Assembly (NCBI GenBank): GCA_022572485.1
Contig: JACZVU010000003.1
Span: 1 to 44,253, forward strand
Source: Myxococcales bacterium
Lineage (GTDB): Bacteria; Myxococcota_A; UBA9160; SMWR01
DNA: 44,253 nucleotides
Direction of reading: 5' to 3'
Every line of letters begins with the position of its first letter. Positions within the stretch are counted from its first letter, which is position 1. Positions 32,647-41,652 of the stretch are shown piece by piece. Made by a program: the position numbers and the translations under genes. The notes beneath the pieces are model-generated. The model saw only the letters and a list, made by a program, of their open reading frames with translations. It did no database searches and was not told where the DNA came from.

Positions 32647-33426
32647 TCAATTGCCGCCCGCTTGCTCCTCACCGCGCGAGGCCAGCGAGGCTCTCTTCAA
32701 GATGCGCCGTTCGCGCGCCCGCAACGGCCTGGCTTTACCGGGCGCGAGCCGACCGAGCTCGAGAGGCCCCATCCGAACCCGTACGAGTCGAACCACGGGG
32801 TGCCCCAACGCGCGCATCATCCGGCGGATCTGCCTCTTCCTGCCCTCGACGAGGGTGAGTGCGAAGCGAGTCGTCCGGGCCTCAGGATCGAAACGCACAG
32901 CACCGACACGCGCAGGTGCCGTCAGACCGTCTTCGAGCTCGATACCTTTGGAAATGCGTCGCAGCGTCGATCGATCGATCGAACCGCGAACCGTGACCCG
33001 GTACTCGCGCTCCTCGCCAAAAGAGGGATGTAGTAGAGAGTGAGCAACTGGACCATCGTTCGTGAGCAGTACCAAGCCCTCGCTCAGAAGATCCAGTCGC
33101 CCGACCGGAAACAGCCGGGCGGTCGACTCCTGAACCAGATCGATCACCGTCGACCGCCCCTGTGGGTCCGACACGGTCGTCAAGACGCCCCGCGGCTTGT
33201 AGACCATCCAATATTCGAGAGGCTCGCGTTGGATCGGCTCGCCATCGACCGCGATCGCGTCGTGACCCGCATCCGCAGATTCTCCGAGCGCCGCAATCTC
33301 TCCGTTGACCGTCACTCGACCGGCTCGGATCAGATCTTCGGCGGCGCGGCGGGATGCCACACCCGCCGCTGCAAGAATTTTTTGAAGCCGCTCTCTGGGA
33401 GAGCCCGATCGCGTCGCTGCTGGCAT
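32647..33426 (-). CDS. rluB: 23S rRNA pseudouridine synthase (RluB/RsuA type)
   Basis: 259 residues: an S4 RNA-binding domain ('RLQKILAAAGVASRRAAEDL') followed by the RsuA/RluB catalytic domain with 'MVYKPRGVLTT', the catalytic Asp in 'FPVGRLDLLSEGLVLLTNDG' and 'EYRVTVRGS', and the closing 'EGRKRQIRRMMRALGHPV'. It modifies a uridine in 23S rRNA. It lies 16 nt downstream of scpB, the usual neighbour in many genomes. Start ATG 33426 is preferred over the long upstream reading frame, which overlaps scpB. The C-terminus has a short basic tail. It is the last gene of the operon; a weak TCGAA/TTCGA hairpin lies beyond. Confidence 0.92.
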   Translation of the reverse strand: MPAATRSGSPRERLQKILAAAGVASRRAAEDLIRAGRVTVNGEIAALGESADAGHDAIAVDGEPIQREPLEYWMVYKPRGVLTTVSDPQGRSTVIDLVQESTARLFPVGRLDLLSEGLVLLTNDGPVAHSLLHPSFGEEREYRVTVRGSIDRSTLRRISKGIELEDGLTAPARVGAVRFDPEARTTRFALTLVEGRKRQIRRMMRALGHPVVRLVRVRMGPLELGRLAPGKARPLRARERRILKRASLASRGEEQAGGN

Positions 33427-33442
33427 CGGGGATTCCGGTGAT

Positions 33443-34105
33443 CTAGTGGGGCTTGCCGAGGATCTCGACGTCTTCCAGCGAGGCCTCAGGTTCAGCGGAT
33501 GTATCCAGATTGGCATCAACCTCGACTGCGGGCGACCCGCTCTCATCGGTCGCAAAAGCGTCACCCGTCCCGGCCTCTGTGGACACCAACTCTTCGAGTT
33601 CCCGCAGCGTCGGAAGATCTTCGAGCTGGGACAACCCAAAGATCTCCAGGAAGCGCTTCGTGGTCGCATAGAGCATCGGGCGGCCCGGCACCTCTCGGTG
33701 GCCGGCCAGCTTGATGAGCTTGCGCTCGAGCAAGTTTCTCATCACGGGCCCCGCGTCCACACCGCGCACGTTCTCCACCTCTGCGCGCGTCATGGGTTGC
33801 CGATAGGCAACGATCGCCAGAGTCTCGAGTGCGGCGCTGGAAAGGCGCAGTGGGCGCACGTTGCGAAGTTGTCGAAGATGAGAAGCGAACTCCGAGTGGG
33901 TGCGCATCTGGTAGCCACCGGCGATCTCGCAGATTTCGAACGCGCGCTGCTGAGCGAGGTATTCGGCGTTCAGTTCTTCGACGAGAACCCGGGCTTTGGC
34001 CAGCGTGCAGTGAGGAATGAGTTGCGCGAGGCGCGCCGGTGGGATTGGTTCCGGGGACGCCAGGATCAGTGCTTCGGCAATGCTGCGCTTTTCGATTTCG
34101 CTCAT
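33443..34105 (-). CDS. scpB: Segregation and condensation protein B
   Basis: 220 residues with two winged-helix domains: 'RSIAEALILASPEPIPPARL' and 'LSSAALETLAIVAYRQPMTRAEVE' with 'VRGVDAGPVMRNLLERKLI', then 'TTKRFLEIFGL' and an acidic tail ending in 'LGKPH'. ScpB binds ScpA and Smc to form the bacterial condensin that compacts and separates chromosomes. The start has GAGGGAACC before ATG, 10 nt after the scpA stop. Confidence 0.93.
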   Translation of the reverse strand: MSEIEKRSIAEALILASPEPIPPARLAQLIPHCTLAKARVLVEELNAEYLAQQRAFEICEIAGGYQMRTHSEFASHLRQLRNVRPLRLSSAALETLAIVAYRQPMTRAEVENVRGVDAGPVMRNLLERKLIKLAGHREVPGRPMLYATTKRFLEIFGLSQLEDLPTLRELEELVSTEAGTGDAFATDESGSPAVEVDANLDTSAEPEASLEDVEILGKPH

Positions 34106-34115
34106 GGTTCCCTCG

Positions 34116-34955
34116 TCACATTGATTCCGCGATCTGTTCGATCCACGCCGTATCGCCAGATTCGATCGAAAGGCGCAGGTGAAGGGGGCCTTCGGGAACG
34201 CCCAACGGGTCAATTCCCTGATAGATGCGAATCGCGGAGAGCCGTGTCAATTCGAGAGTCGCGAGGAAGGTCGCGACGAAGAAGGCCTTCGTATACGGCC
34301 GGCCTTGTTCCTCGTGAACCAGAGCGTCGAAGTCGATGCTGGAGCGGGATTCGAGCACCTGCATGATCTCCATCATGCGCTCGCGAACCGTGATCTCCTC
34401 CGCTTCGATCTCGTGTGGCTTTGATTCAACGTCGTGCTTCGCTTCGAGAGCGCGGCGATACGCTTCCACGAGGTCGAAGAGCCCGGCCTCGATCGCGCGC
34501 TCGGATTCTGCCGGCGCCTCCAGCTCGAAACCACTGGCCGCGAAAACGTCCCGACCCAAGCGCTTTCGCTCGCCCAGCTCGACCGCGACTTCCTTGAACC
34601 TCTGATATTCGAGCAAGCGAGCGATGAGTTCCGCGCGCGGATCAATCTCCTCTCCGTCTTCACCCACGCGCTCTGCTGGCAGAAGCATCTGGGATTTGAT
34701 CCAAGCGAGAGTCGATGCCATGACGAGGTAATCGCCGACCACTTCGAGATCGAGTTCATGCAGCAGCGTCAAGTACTCGAGATACTGCTCGCCGATACGC
34801 GCGATCGGGATATCGGTAATCTCGACCTCGTTGATCCGAATCAGATGGAGGAGCAGATCGAGAGGGCCCTCAAAGACGGGCAGGCGCACGGAATACAGCG
34901 CAGACGGCTCGGCGGCAAGCAGAGCGGGGTCCGATCCGGGCACAGAAACAGTCAC
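34116..34955 (-). CDS. scpA: Segregation and condensation protein A (kleisin)
   Basis: 279 residues. 'VFEGPLDLLLHLIRINEVEITDIPIA' opens the Smc-binding N-terminal domain (about 25-95), a middle helical region follows, and the C-terminal winged helix has 'FFVATFLATLELTRLSAIRI'. ScpA bridges the Smc heads in condensin. The start is GTG at 34955 because AGGAGG sits exactly 6 nt upstream; an ATG 21 nt further up would have its own sequence overlap that ribosome site. It lies 77 nt after the cca stop. Confidence 0.92.
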   Translation of the reverse strand: MTVSVPGSDPALLAAEPSALYSVRLPVFEGPLDLLLHLIRINEVEITDIPIARIGEQYLEYLTLLHELDLEVVGDYLVMASTLAWIKSQMLLPAERVGEDGEEIDPRAELIARLLEYQRFKEVAVELGERKRLGRDVFAASGFELEAPAESERAIEAGLFDLVEAYRRALEAKHDVESKPHEIEAEEITVRERMMEIMQVLESRSSIDFDALVHEEQGRPYTKAFFVATFLATLELTRLSAIRIYQGIDPLGVPEGPLHLRLSIESGDTAWIEQIAESM

Positions 34956-35032
34956 GGCGGCCCTCCTGAGAGGCATCTCGCTTGGAGGAGGGTGGATCTG
35001 ATTATGCGCGATCTCAGCTTCGTGGGCAAGCG

Positions 35033-36364
35033 TCAGCGCCTGCTCGCCTTGGCGATCGCTTTCACCTTCGACGCGCCTCGGCGCCGTGCGATTTCGCGAG
35101 CCAACGCGATCGCTTCGTCTCGGCTCTTCAACACGCCGTCGAGATAGGCGATTCGAACCCGATTGAGAACCCGCCCCAACGCCGGCCCCTCCAGCCCGAT
35201 TTCGAGCAGATCCTCGCCACCGAGCGGAGTGCGGCGCATTCTGTCCTCGACCGCAAAGCGAGCGATGCGCCGGCGCACCTTCGACTCTGCGAGCGAGTAG
35301 AGCGCGTAGAGTTCCTCCTCACTCAGCGCAGTCAGCGCCGCATCGATTGCGCCACGGCCTCTCGCGCGAAGCAACGCGTTCACCCAGGTGTCACTCGATT
35401 TGGGAAAACGGCTGATCGCCTGCGCCACTTCTCCACGAATTGAGAAGCGCTGCAAGGCCCGACACCGGAGAGCGGGAGAGGTCGGGGCCAACCAGAGGCT
35501 CAGCCCCGAAATCCAACTGCGCCAACGGCCGGAGCGCCAAGGAGGGGATGCAATCGCCCGACCCAATCGACGAAGCGGAACGACGGCCGCTCGTGGCAAA
35601 TCCAGACCGGGCTCGAGAACGCCAAGCACGTGCCAGTTGGAGAGCAATCGCAACACCCCGGAGGGTTCGAGGCCAAGACGGGCGTCATCGAAGATCTTCA
35701 CCAACTCCCGGCGCAGCCGATCACCGCTGACGCGCCCGAACACACCATCTCGCAGAGCATCGCGCAAGGCATTGCGAGACCCTCGGGTCAGTGACAATCC
35801 GAGTCGCGGCCCGAGGCGCGCCGCGCGCAACGCCCGCGTCGGATCGTCATGAAAGCTTCGCGGATGCAAAATCCGAAGGTGCCCACCCGCGAGGTCGACG
35901 ATGCCGTCCGCCAGATCGACGATTCCCGAGTGCTCACGCTGCGCATGGCTCGAGAGCGGCAGTGCCAGTGCGTTGAGCGTGAAGTCTCGCCGCGCGAGAT
36001 CCTCTTCCAGGCTGCCAGGCTCCACTCGCGGAAGCGCGCCTGCGTGAGCATACGTCTCACGCCGAGCGACCGAGAGGTCGATGACGGCCGATCCGAACTG
36101 GAGGCGGACGGTTCCGAAGCGGTCGTGCCGCGTCACGCGAGCGTCCGGTGGAGCCGCCAAGGTCGCCAACGCCACTGCGTCACCGGTTTCCAAGAGGAGG
36201 TCGACATCATGGATCGCCTTCCCCAACAGCAGATCCCGCACGGGCCCGCCGACCGCGTAGACCGCGAGCCCACGAGATTCCGCTGCATCGAGCACTGAAT
36301 CGAGTAGTTCTACGGTGTCGTGCCTCAGCGCTTTGCGAAATTCACCCGCGCCGGGAAGCTTCAC
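35033..36364 (-). CDS. cca: CCA-adding tRNA nucleotidyltransferase / poly(A) polymerase family
   Basis: 443 residues, a class II nucleotidyltransferase. 'VYAVGGPVRDLLLGKAIHDVDLLL' carries the catalytic G-G and D-x-D, 'RRDFTLNALALPL' and 'FHDDPTRALRAARL' are the following conserved motifs, and the C-terminal helical body has no obvious HD phosphohydrolase domain. It should add or repair the CCA end of tRNAs; a poly(A) polymerase cannot be excluded. The start is GTG at 36364, overlapping the stop of xerD by 4 nt. A basic tail ('KVKAIAKASRR') closes the protein. Confidence 0.88.
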   Translation of the reverse strand: MKLPGAGEFRKALRHDTVELLDSVLDAAESRGLAVYAVGGPVRDLLLGKAIHDVDLLLETGDAVALATLAAPPDARVTRHDRFGTVRLQFGSAVIDLSVARRETYAHAGALPRVEPGSLEEDLARRDFTLNALALPLSSHAQREHSGIVDLADGIVDLAGGHLRILHPRSFHDDPTRALRAARLGPRLGLSLTRGSRNALRDALRDGVFGRVSGDRLRRELVKIFDDARLGLEPSGVLRLLSNWHVLGVLEPGLDLPRAAVVPLRRLGRAIASPPWRSGRWRSWISGLSLWLAPTSPALRCRALQRFSIRGEVAQAISRFPKSSDTWVNALLRARGRGAIDAALTALSEEELYALYSLAESKVRRRIARFAVEDRMRRTPLGGEDLLEIGLEGPALGRVLNRVRIAYLDGVLKSRDEAIALAREIARRRGASKVKAIAKASRR

Positions 36365-37311
36365 GGACGGCGCCCCGAGGATTGCTGCCCGCCCCGTGGA
36401 TGCCGACGTTCGACGGTTTGTCGCAAACGAGACCGGCTCACATGGGTATAGATCTCGGTCGTTGCAAGGCTCGCGTGCCCGAGCATGCTCTGCACGGCGC
36501 GAAGATCGGCGCCACCCTCGAGCAGATCGGTCGCGAACGCGTGGCGCAACACGTGGGGAGAGACGCGATCCGATCCAATTCCCGCAACTCGCGCGAGTCC
36601 TCGAATGCGAAGGAAGAAATTCTGCCGGGTCATCGCCCTACCTCGCCGGGTGAGATAGACCGCGTCGCAATCGGGTAAAGAACGCTTCGCAAGAGCCGGC
36701 CGCGCTGTCTCTAGGTAGTAATCGAAAATCTCCAGAGCAGGGACACCCAGCGGTACAATCCGCTCCTTGCGCCCCTTTCCAAACACGCGAATCACTCCGG
36801 AGCGCCGATCGACCGAGCCCAGGCGCAGGCCTACCAACTCGCTCACCCGCAATCCCGAGCCGTAGAGAACTTCGAGCATGCAGCGATCGCGCAGGCCGAT
36901 CGGCGTCGAGGGATCCGCCGCCTCGATCAACGAGTCTGTCTCGTCGGGCCGGAGTAAGCGCGGCAATGGCGTATCGAAACTCGGGCTCGACACGCCCTCC
37001 AAGGGGTCATCCCCTGTCGTTCCGGAAATCCCCTGATGGCGAAGCAAGCGGCGAACCGATACCAGTGCCCGCGCACGGCTCCGCGGCCCGAGGCCCTCTC
37101 GATCTAAAAACCGCGTGAATCCCACCAGGTGCTCGCGCCGAATGTTCCGCAAGTTGTAAACCCGTGCGCTTTCCAGATAGCCCGTAAAACGCGCGAGATC
37201 TCGACCGTACGCTTCGATCGTACGAGGTGAAAGGTCACGCTCGATCGATGCGTGGGTCAAGAACCCATCGACCGCCTTTTCGAGAAAATGGCTCTTAGCG
37301 GCCACCGCCAT
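36361..37311 (-). CDS. xerD: Tyrosine recombinase XerD/XerC
   Basis: 316 residues. The N-terminal SAM-like domain ('FLTHASIERDLSPRTIEAYGRDL') and the catalytic domain with Arg in 'YGSGLRVSELVGL', Lys in 'GKGRKERIVPLG', 'HVLRHAFAT' (His-x-x-Arg), 'MLGHASLATTEIYTHV' (His and the nucleophile Tyr) are complete. It resolves chromosome dimers at dif with a partner Xer protein; whether this is XerC or XerD cannot be told from the window. The start ATG at 37311 has GAGG upstream and overlaps the C-terminal end of glnD by 17 nt. Confidence 0.9.
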   Translation of the reverse strand: MAVAAKSHFLEKAVDGFLTHASIERDLSPRTIEAYGRDLARFTGYLESARVYNLRNIRREHLVGFTRFLDREGLGPRSRARALVSVRRLLRHQGISGTTGDDPLEGVSSPSFDTPLPRLLRPDETDSLIEAADPSTPIGLRDRCMLEVLYGSGLRVSELVGLRLGSVDRRSGVIRVFGKGRKERIVPLGVPALEIFDYYLETARPALAKRSLPDCDAVYLTRRGRAMTRQNFFLRIRGLARVAGIGSDRVSPHVLRHAFATDLLEGGADLRAVQSMLGHASLATTEIYTHVSRSRLRQTVERRHPRGGQQSSGRRP

Positions 37312-37784
37312 CCGAACCTCGCTGAACCACTTCGCACAGGTCTGCCCGCAAGGGTTCAATCTCCTCAGGGTCGGTAATCTTCTTTCCGCTGCAATCCTTC
37401 AAGTAGAAGGTGTCAATCACCTGATCGAGAGTCGTTGCCGCCTTGGAGATGTAGATCTCGAAACCGTGCTCGTCGATCCTCCCACCGCCCGCGGCGCCCA
37501 TATCCCCCGACGGCAATTATCGTCAAAACTGCAGGGAGTTCCGGGGCATCGCTGAAATACCCCTCCTCGGCAAGACGGAACAATCGGCGCACCAGTCGAT
37601 CGATCAAATTTGAATGAGTCTCGTTGACTCGGTGGCCAAGCGCACCGGCACCGTGAAGTCCTTGGAGATGCTCGCGAGTCGCTGCGAGATAAGCGCGAGC
37701 GGTAGAAACGACACCCACTTCGTTGCGGTACGCCAAGGCGCTCCCGTCGCCAAAATAGGCATCGATCGACGGCGCGTCCGTCAT
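37295..37784 (-). pseudogene. glnD: GlnD (PII uridylyltransferase) with large internal deletion and frame change
   Basis: The 5' part (from ATG 37784, overlapping the amidase stop by 4 nt) encodes 98 residues that match the GlnD N-terminus up to the nucleotidyltransferase motif 'AVGGYGRR', where the DxD active site should follow. The reading then shifts at about 37478-37492, and a second frame (to stop 37295) encodes 'IDEHGFEIYISKAATT', 'VIDTFYLKDCSGKKI' and 'DPEEIEPLRADL', the end of the C-terminal ACT domain. GlnD normally has 850-930 residues; about 700 are missing. No catalytic Asp, HD domain or first ACT remains, so it is non-functional unless the assembly is wrong. PII control of nitrogen would be affected. 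Confidence 0.82.
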
Positions 37785-38959
37785 CGCAGGCTTCGCTGCG
37801 CGAGCGTGGGTCCACTATCGCGATAACGCTCCAGCCCAATCGAGATCTGGGTCGCAACCGATTCCAGATAATCGCCGTCGCGCAACCGCTTCGCGTCGGA
37901 CTTGTTGGTCAGAAATCCCGCTTCGACGAGAATTGCCGGCATATTGGAGAGAAAGAGCACGTAAAAGGGCCCCTTCTTTGCACCCAGATCCTGGATCTTT
38001 CCATATCTCGATGAAAGCGCCTGGGCGAGCTGGCCTTGCACGAGAGAAGCGAGTCGCTGTGAGTAAGGAGAGGTTTCGGCAATCCGAAATTTCGCCAGCG
38101 TTCGCTGCAATTCGTCGAGTTGATCCCTGGAGACCCCGTTTTCACGCATTGCGATGTGCAGGCTGTGGCGCTCGTGATTCGCGTCGGGATAGTAGGTTTC
38201 AATTCCCTGCACAGAGCGACGCGGCGCCGCGTTCGCGTGCAGCGAAATAAAGACATCGCCGTTTGATGCCTCCGCGATCGCTGTTCGCTCTTCGAGGCTC
38301 ACCGCCCTGTCCGTCTCTCGAGTGGTGACCACCTGGAACCCCATGGATCGAAGCTTCGCGGTCAGCAATTTGGACAGTCGAAGGGTCACATCCTTTTCCT
38401 GAAGGCCACCCAGTCCGATTGCGCCTGGGTCCGAGCCTCCATGGCCGGGATCGACGATTACCGTTCGCACTTCCCTTGCACCCGGCGGCAATCGGCCGCT
38501 CCGTCGAGCACCGGGCACTGCGGGGCTGCCTCGCCGATTGCCGGGGCTACGCTTTCCATACACGTCGATCACGAGTCGATCCGGATGCGTCAGGAACATG
38601 AGCCGGTGCCGATCGTAGTTCTCGACATCAATCACCACCCGAGCCGTACGCAGGGTGTTTTGTCCGAGGCGGACCGCACGAAGCAAGCCATCTCCTACCG
38701 GAATCCCAGGTTGATAGTCTCGACCCACCCAAATTCCCGGAAGGTCGAGATAGAGGCGCTCTGATTTATTGGCCGAAGGGTCGGGAGGGAGGTGGCGCAC
38801 TTCGGTCTCGACAGGCTCGGAGAGTTCGACGACCACGCGCGTATAATCGGGGTATGACCAATGGCGCACTTCGAGGACGTCCGCCAATCCTCGCGGACGG
38901 TTGACACCCATGAGGGTCGATGCAACCAACAACAGCAGGACAAAGCTTCGCCGAGTCAA
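37781..38959 (-). CDS. N-acetylmuramoyl-L-alanine amidase with AMIN domain
   Basis: 392 residues: signal peptide (about 1-26), AMIN domain (about 28-135, 'VLEVRHWSYPDYTRVVVELS') that targets the enzyme to the septal wall, a short Arg/Gly/Pro linker, and an amidase_3 catalytic domain with zinc-binding His in 'IVDPGHGGSDPGAIG', Glu in 'SLEERTAIAE', His in 'VFISLHANAAP' and the catalytic Glu in 'ILVEAGFLTN'. This is the AmiC layout; it splits peptide stems from glycan for daughter-cell separation. Its start overlaps the mutS stop by 4 nt and its stop overlaps the glnD start likewise. Confidence 0.93.
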   Translation of the reverse strand: MTRRSFVLLLLVASTLMGVNRPRGLADVLEVRHWSYPDYTRVVVELSEPVETEVRHLPPDPSANKSERLYLDLPGIWVGRDYQPGIPVGDGLLRAVRLGQNTLRTARVVIDVENYDRHRLMFLTHPDRLVIDVYGKRSPGNRRGSPAVPGARRSGRLPPGAREVRTVIVDPGHGGSDPGAIGLGGLQEKDVTLRLSKLLTAKLRSMGFQVVTTRETDRAVSLEERTAIAEASNGDVFISLHANAAPRRSVQGIETYYPDANHERHSLHIAMRENGVSRDQLDELQRTLAKFRIAETSPYSQRLASLVQGQLAQALSSRYGKIQDLGAKKGPFYVLFLSNMPAILVEAGFLTNKSDAKRLRDGDYLESVATQISIGLERYRDSGPTLAQRSLR

Positions 38960-41652
38960 GTCTCTACCTCATCATCGCTGAGCATCGAGAAGACCTGAGA
39001 CAGCAACTCCAAGGCCTCGAGGGGCGTGGTCCGATCAGGGTCTGCGCGCCGCAGCAGGTCGAGCACGGCGCGTTCCGATGGATTGCAGCTGGGCATGGCC
39101 AATTGAAACAGGCCCGGTTGATCATCGCTCTGCTCGTCAACGGCGCCCAACCCGGCGATCCGCGGCCGCCCCCGTTCATCGAGTTCGCCCCTTTCGAGGT
39201 TTTCCAAAATAGCTCGCGCTCGCTCGGTCACCGTCTCGGGCAGGCCCGCGAGCCGCGCAACCTGGATCCCGTAGGATCGATTGGCGGCTCCAAACGCGAG
39301 CCGCCGCAGGAAAATGATCTCATCGCCCCACTCTCGGACTTCGAAGTGGGCGTTGTCGACCCGGCGCTTGGTACGAGCAAGGTCTGCGAGTTCGTGATAG
39401 TGGGTCGCGAAGAGCGTACGAGCACCCAAATCCGGAGAATCGTGCAAATGCTCCGCGACCGCCCACGCGATCGAAAGCCCGTCGAAAGTGCTGGTTCCGC
39501 GGCCAATCTCGTCGAGAATGACCAGGCTCCGAGGCGATGCCGCCGTCAAAATTTCGGCCGTCTCCCGCATTTCGACCATGAAGGTCGACTCGCCGCGCGC
39601 CATGCGATCGCTGGCTCCCACCCGTGTAAACACCCGATCGACAATTCCAATGCGCGCGCTTTCCGCAGGAACAAAACTCCCCATCTGGGCCAGCAACACG
39701 ATGAGCGCGACCTGCCGAAGGTAGGTGCTCTTTCCCGACATGTTCGGGCCTGTTAGTACCAATATCTGTGTACCTTCTGGACCCAAGTTGGTGTCGTTCG
39801 GAACAAATTCAGCATCGCCTCGAGAGGCCAACAAGGGCTCGATGACGGGATGGCGCCCGCTACGAATCTCCAGTGCGGTGCCCTCCTCGACCCGAGGCCT
39901 GACCCAATTGTCGCGCCGCGCAACTTCGGCGAGAGCCGCAATCACATCGAGGGTCGCTACAACATCCGCAGCAATCTGAATCTGAGCAGCTTGCTCCAGC
40001 ACCGCTTGTCGAAGTTCTTCGAAAATCTCTCTCTCTAGAGCCGCCGCCTGTTCGGTGCCTCCGCGGACGCTTTCTTCAACATGGCGGAGTTCTACTGTCG
40101 TGAAGCGCTCAACGTTTGCGAGCGTCTGCTTTCGCTCGTAGTCGTCTGGCACGCGCGGGAGATTCGCCTTGGTGACCTCGATCGCATAGCCGTGTACTGG
40201 ATGAAAGCGAATCTTGAGCGTCTGAATTCCCGTTCTCTCGCGCTCGCGAGCTTCAAATCCGGCGATCCAATCCCTGCCTTTGTGCACACCCTCGCGAAGC
40301 CCGTCCAGTTCCGACCGAAAACCCTCGCCGATATACCCGGTCTCGTTGGCGCCACGGGAACCTTTTGCGACAACCGGCGGATCGTCGACCAATCCCTCAC
40401 GCAGCAGCGCAGCGATTTCGGCAAGAGGCGGAGGCGGCGCGAGGAGGGCTGGGCGATCCCCACCGGCGGCCGACAGGAGGTCACCGTCGCCTGCTCCAAG
40501 TGCCTTCCTCACACCCGGTAGCGACTCGAGCGAGCTCCGCAAAACAGCGAGATCCCGCGGCGTAGAAGTCGGTCGGGTTGCCTTGGTGAGAAGACGTTCC
40601 AGATCGCGCACGGGCTTGAGGGCATCGCGCAATCCCGCGCGTAGGCGATCGCGCTCAGCGAGGTCCGCCAGCGCATCCTGGCGAACAGCGACCGCAGCAG
40701 GGTCGACGAGCGGATACGCGAGCCAGCGCGCCATGCGCCGGGCTCCCAATGGTGTCATCGAAACATCGATCCGGGAGATGAGGGTTCGAGCACGGCCACC
40801 GTCTTCGCTATTGCAAAACAGTTCGAGGTGGGCGCGAGTCGCCGCGTCGAGGATCATCGTGTCCGTCAAGCGGTAACTTTGCAATTGCTTGGTATGCGAA
40901 AGCGCGAACGGTTGGTTTTCCGAGACATAGGCGAGAAGCGCCGCAGCAGCCCGAATTGCGGGGTTTCTGCGCGAGGTGTCAAAACCCTGAATCGAGGCAT
41001 CTACCATCGACGGATCGTAGGACGCCGGTGCAACGCGGGTCCGCGCAGCGCCGGGTATCAGCTTCTCGAGTCGCGCTTCGAGCGCAGGATAATCGCTCGG
41101 GATCAGGATTTCCTTCGGATCCACACGCTGAAGCTCTTCGAGAATGGCGGAAGGCAAGTCGGAAACTTCTCCGGAATCGACCTGCGTGCTGCGAAATTCA
41201 CCGGTGGACGCGTCGAGAATCGCGAGACCTAGCGGCGGCCCTGGATCGAGCGCAACCAGGCACAGTTCGCGCGTTCCGTCGATACCCTCGGGATTGCCAA
41301 TGAGGCCAGGCGTGATCACTTCGACCACTTCCCGCTTGACCAAACGCCGACCCGCCACGACCTTCGCGTCCTCGACCTGCTCGCAGATTGCGACGCGGTA
41401 CCCCAACTCTGCAAGTCGCTTGATGTGCGGATCGGCGGAATGCACAGGAATGCCGCACATGGGCACCGCGTCTTCCTTGCCGCGATCGCGCGTGGTCAGC
41501 GTGATGTCAAGAAGCGGTGCTGCAATCTCGGCATCGGATAGGAACATCTCATAGAAATCACCCATCCGATAGAAAACGATCGCATCGGGATGCTGGGATT
41601 TGATCGACAGGAATTGCCGCATCATCGGCGTGTCTCGAGCGGCGCGTGTCAT
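38956..41652 (-). CDS. mutS: DNA mismatch repair protein MutS
   Basis: 898 residues, a full-length MutS1. Domain I has the mismatch-binding 'FYRMGDFYEMF' (Phe-x-Glu), then the connector, lever and clamp regions, and the ATPase with Walker A 'TGPNMSGKSTYLRQVA' (about 633-648), 'STFMVEMRETAEIL', Walker B 'LVILDEIGRGTSTFDG' and 'TLFATHYHELADL'. The C-terminus keeps the tetramer/MutL-related end. It recognises mismatches and recruits MutL. The start overlaps the lapB stop by 4 nt. Confidence 0.96.
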   Translation of the reverse strand: MTRAARDTPMMRQFLSIKSQHPDAIVFYRMGDFYEMFLSDAEIAAPLLDITLTTRDRGKEDAVPMCGIPVHSADPHIKRLAELGYRVAICEQVEDAKVVAGRRLVKREVVEVITPGLIGNPEGIDGTRELCLVALDPGPPLGLAILDASTGEFRSTQVDSGEVSDLPSAILEELQRVDPKEILIPSDYPALEARLEKLIPGAARTRVAPASYDPSMVDASIQGFDTSRRNPAIRAAAALLAYVSENQPFALSHTKQLQSYRLTDTMILDAATRAHLELFCNSEDGGRARTLISRIDVSMTPLGARRMARWLAYPLVDPAAVAVRQDALADLAERDRLRAGLRDALKPVRDLERLLTKATRPTSTPRDLAVLRSSLESLPGVRKALGAGDGDLLSAAGGDRPALLAPPPPLAEIAALLREGLVDDPPVVAKGSRGANETGYIGEGFRSELDGLREGVHKGRDWIAGFEARERERTGIQTLKIRFHPVHGYAIEVTKANLPRVPDDYERKQTLANVERFTTVELRHVEESVRGGTEQAAALEREIFEELRQAVLEQAAQIQIAADVVATLDVIAALAEVARRDNWVRPRVEEGTALEIRSGRHPVIEPLLASRGDAEFVPNDTNLGPEGTQILVLTGPNMSGKSTYLRQVALIVLLAQMGSFVPAESARIGIVDRVFTRVGASDRMARGESTFMVEMRETAEILTAASPRSLVILDEIGRGTSTFDGLSIAWAVAEHLHDSPDLGARTLFATHYHELADLARTKRRVDNAHFEVREWGDEIIFLRRLAFGAANRSYGIQVARLAGLPETVTERARAILENLERGELDERGRPRIAGLGAVDEQSDDQPGLFQLAMPSCNPSERAVLDLLRRADPDRTTPLEALELLSQVFSMLSDDEVET

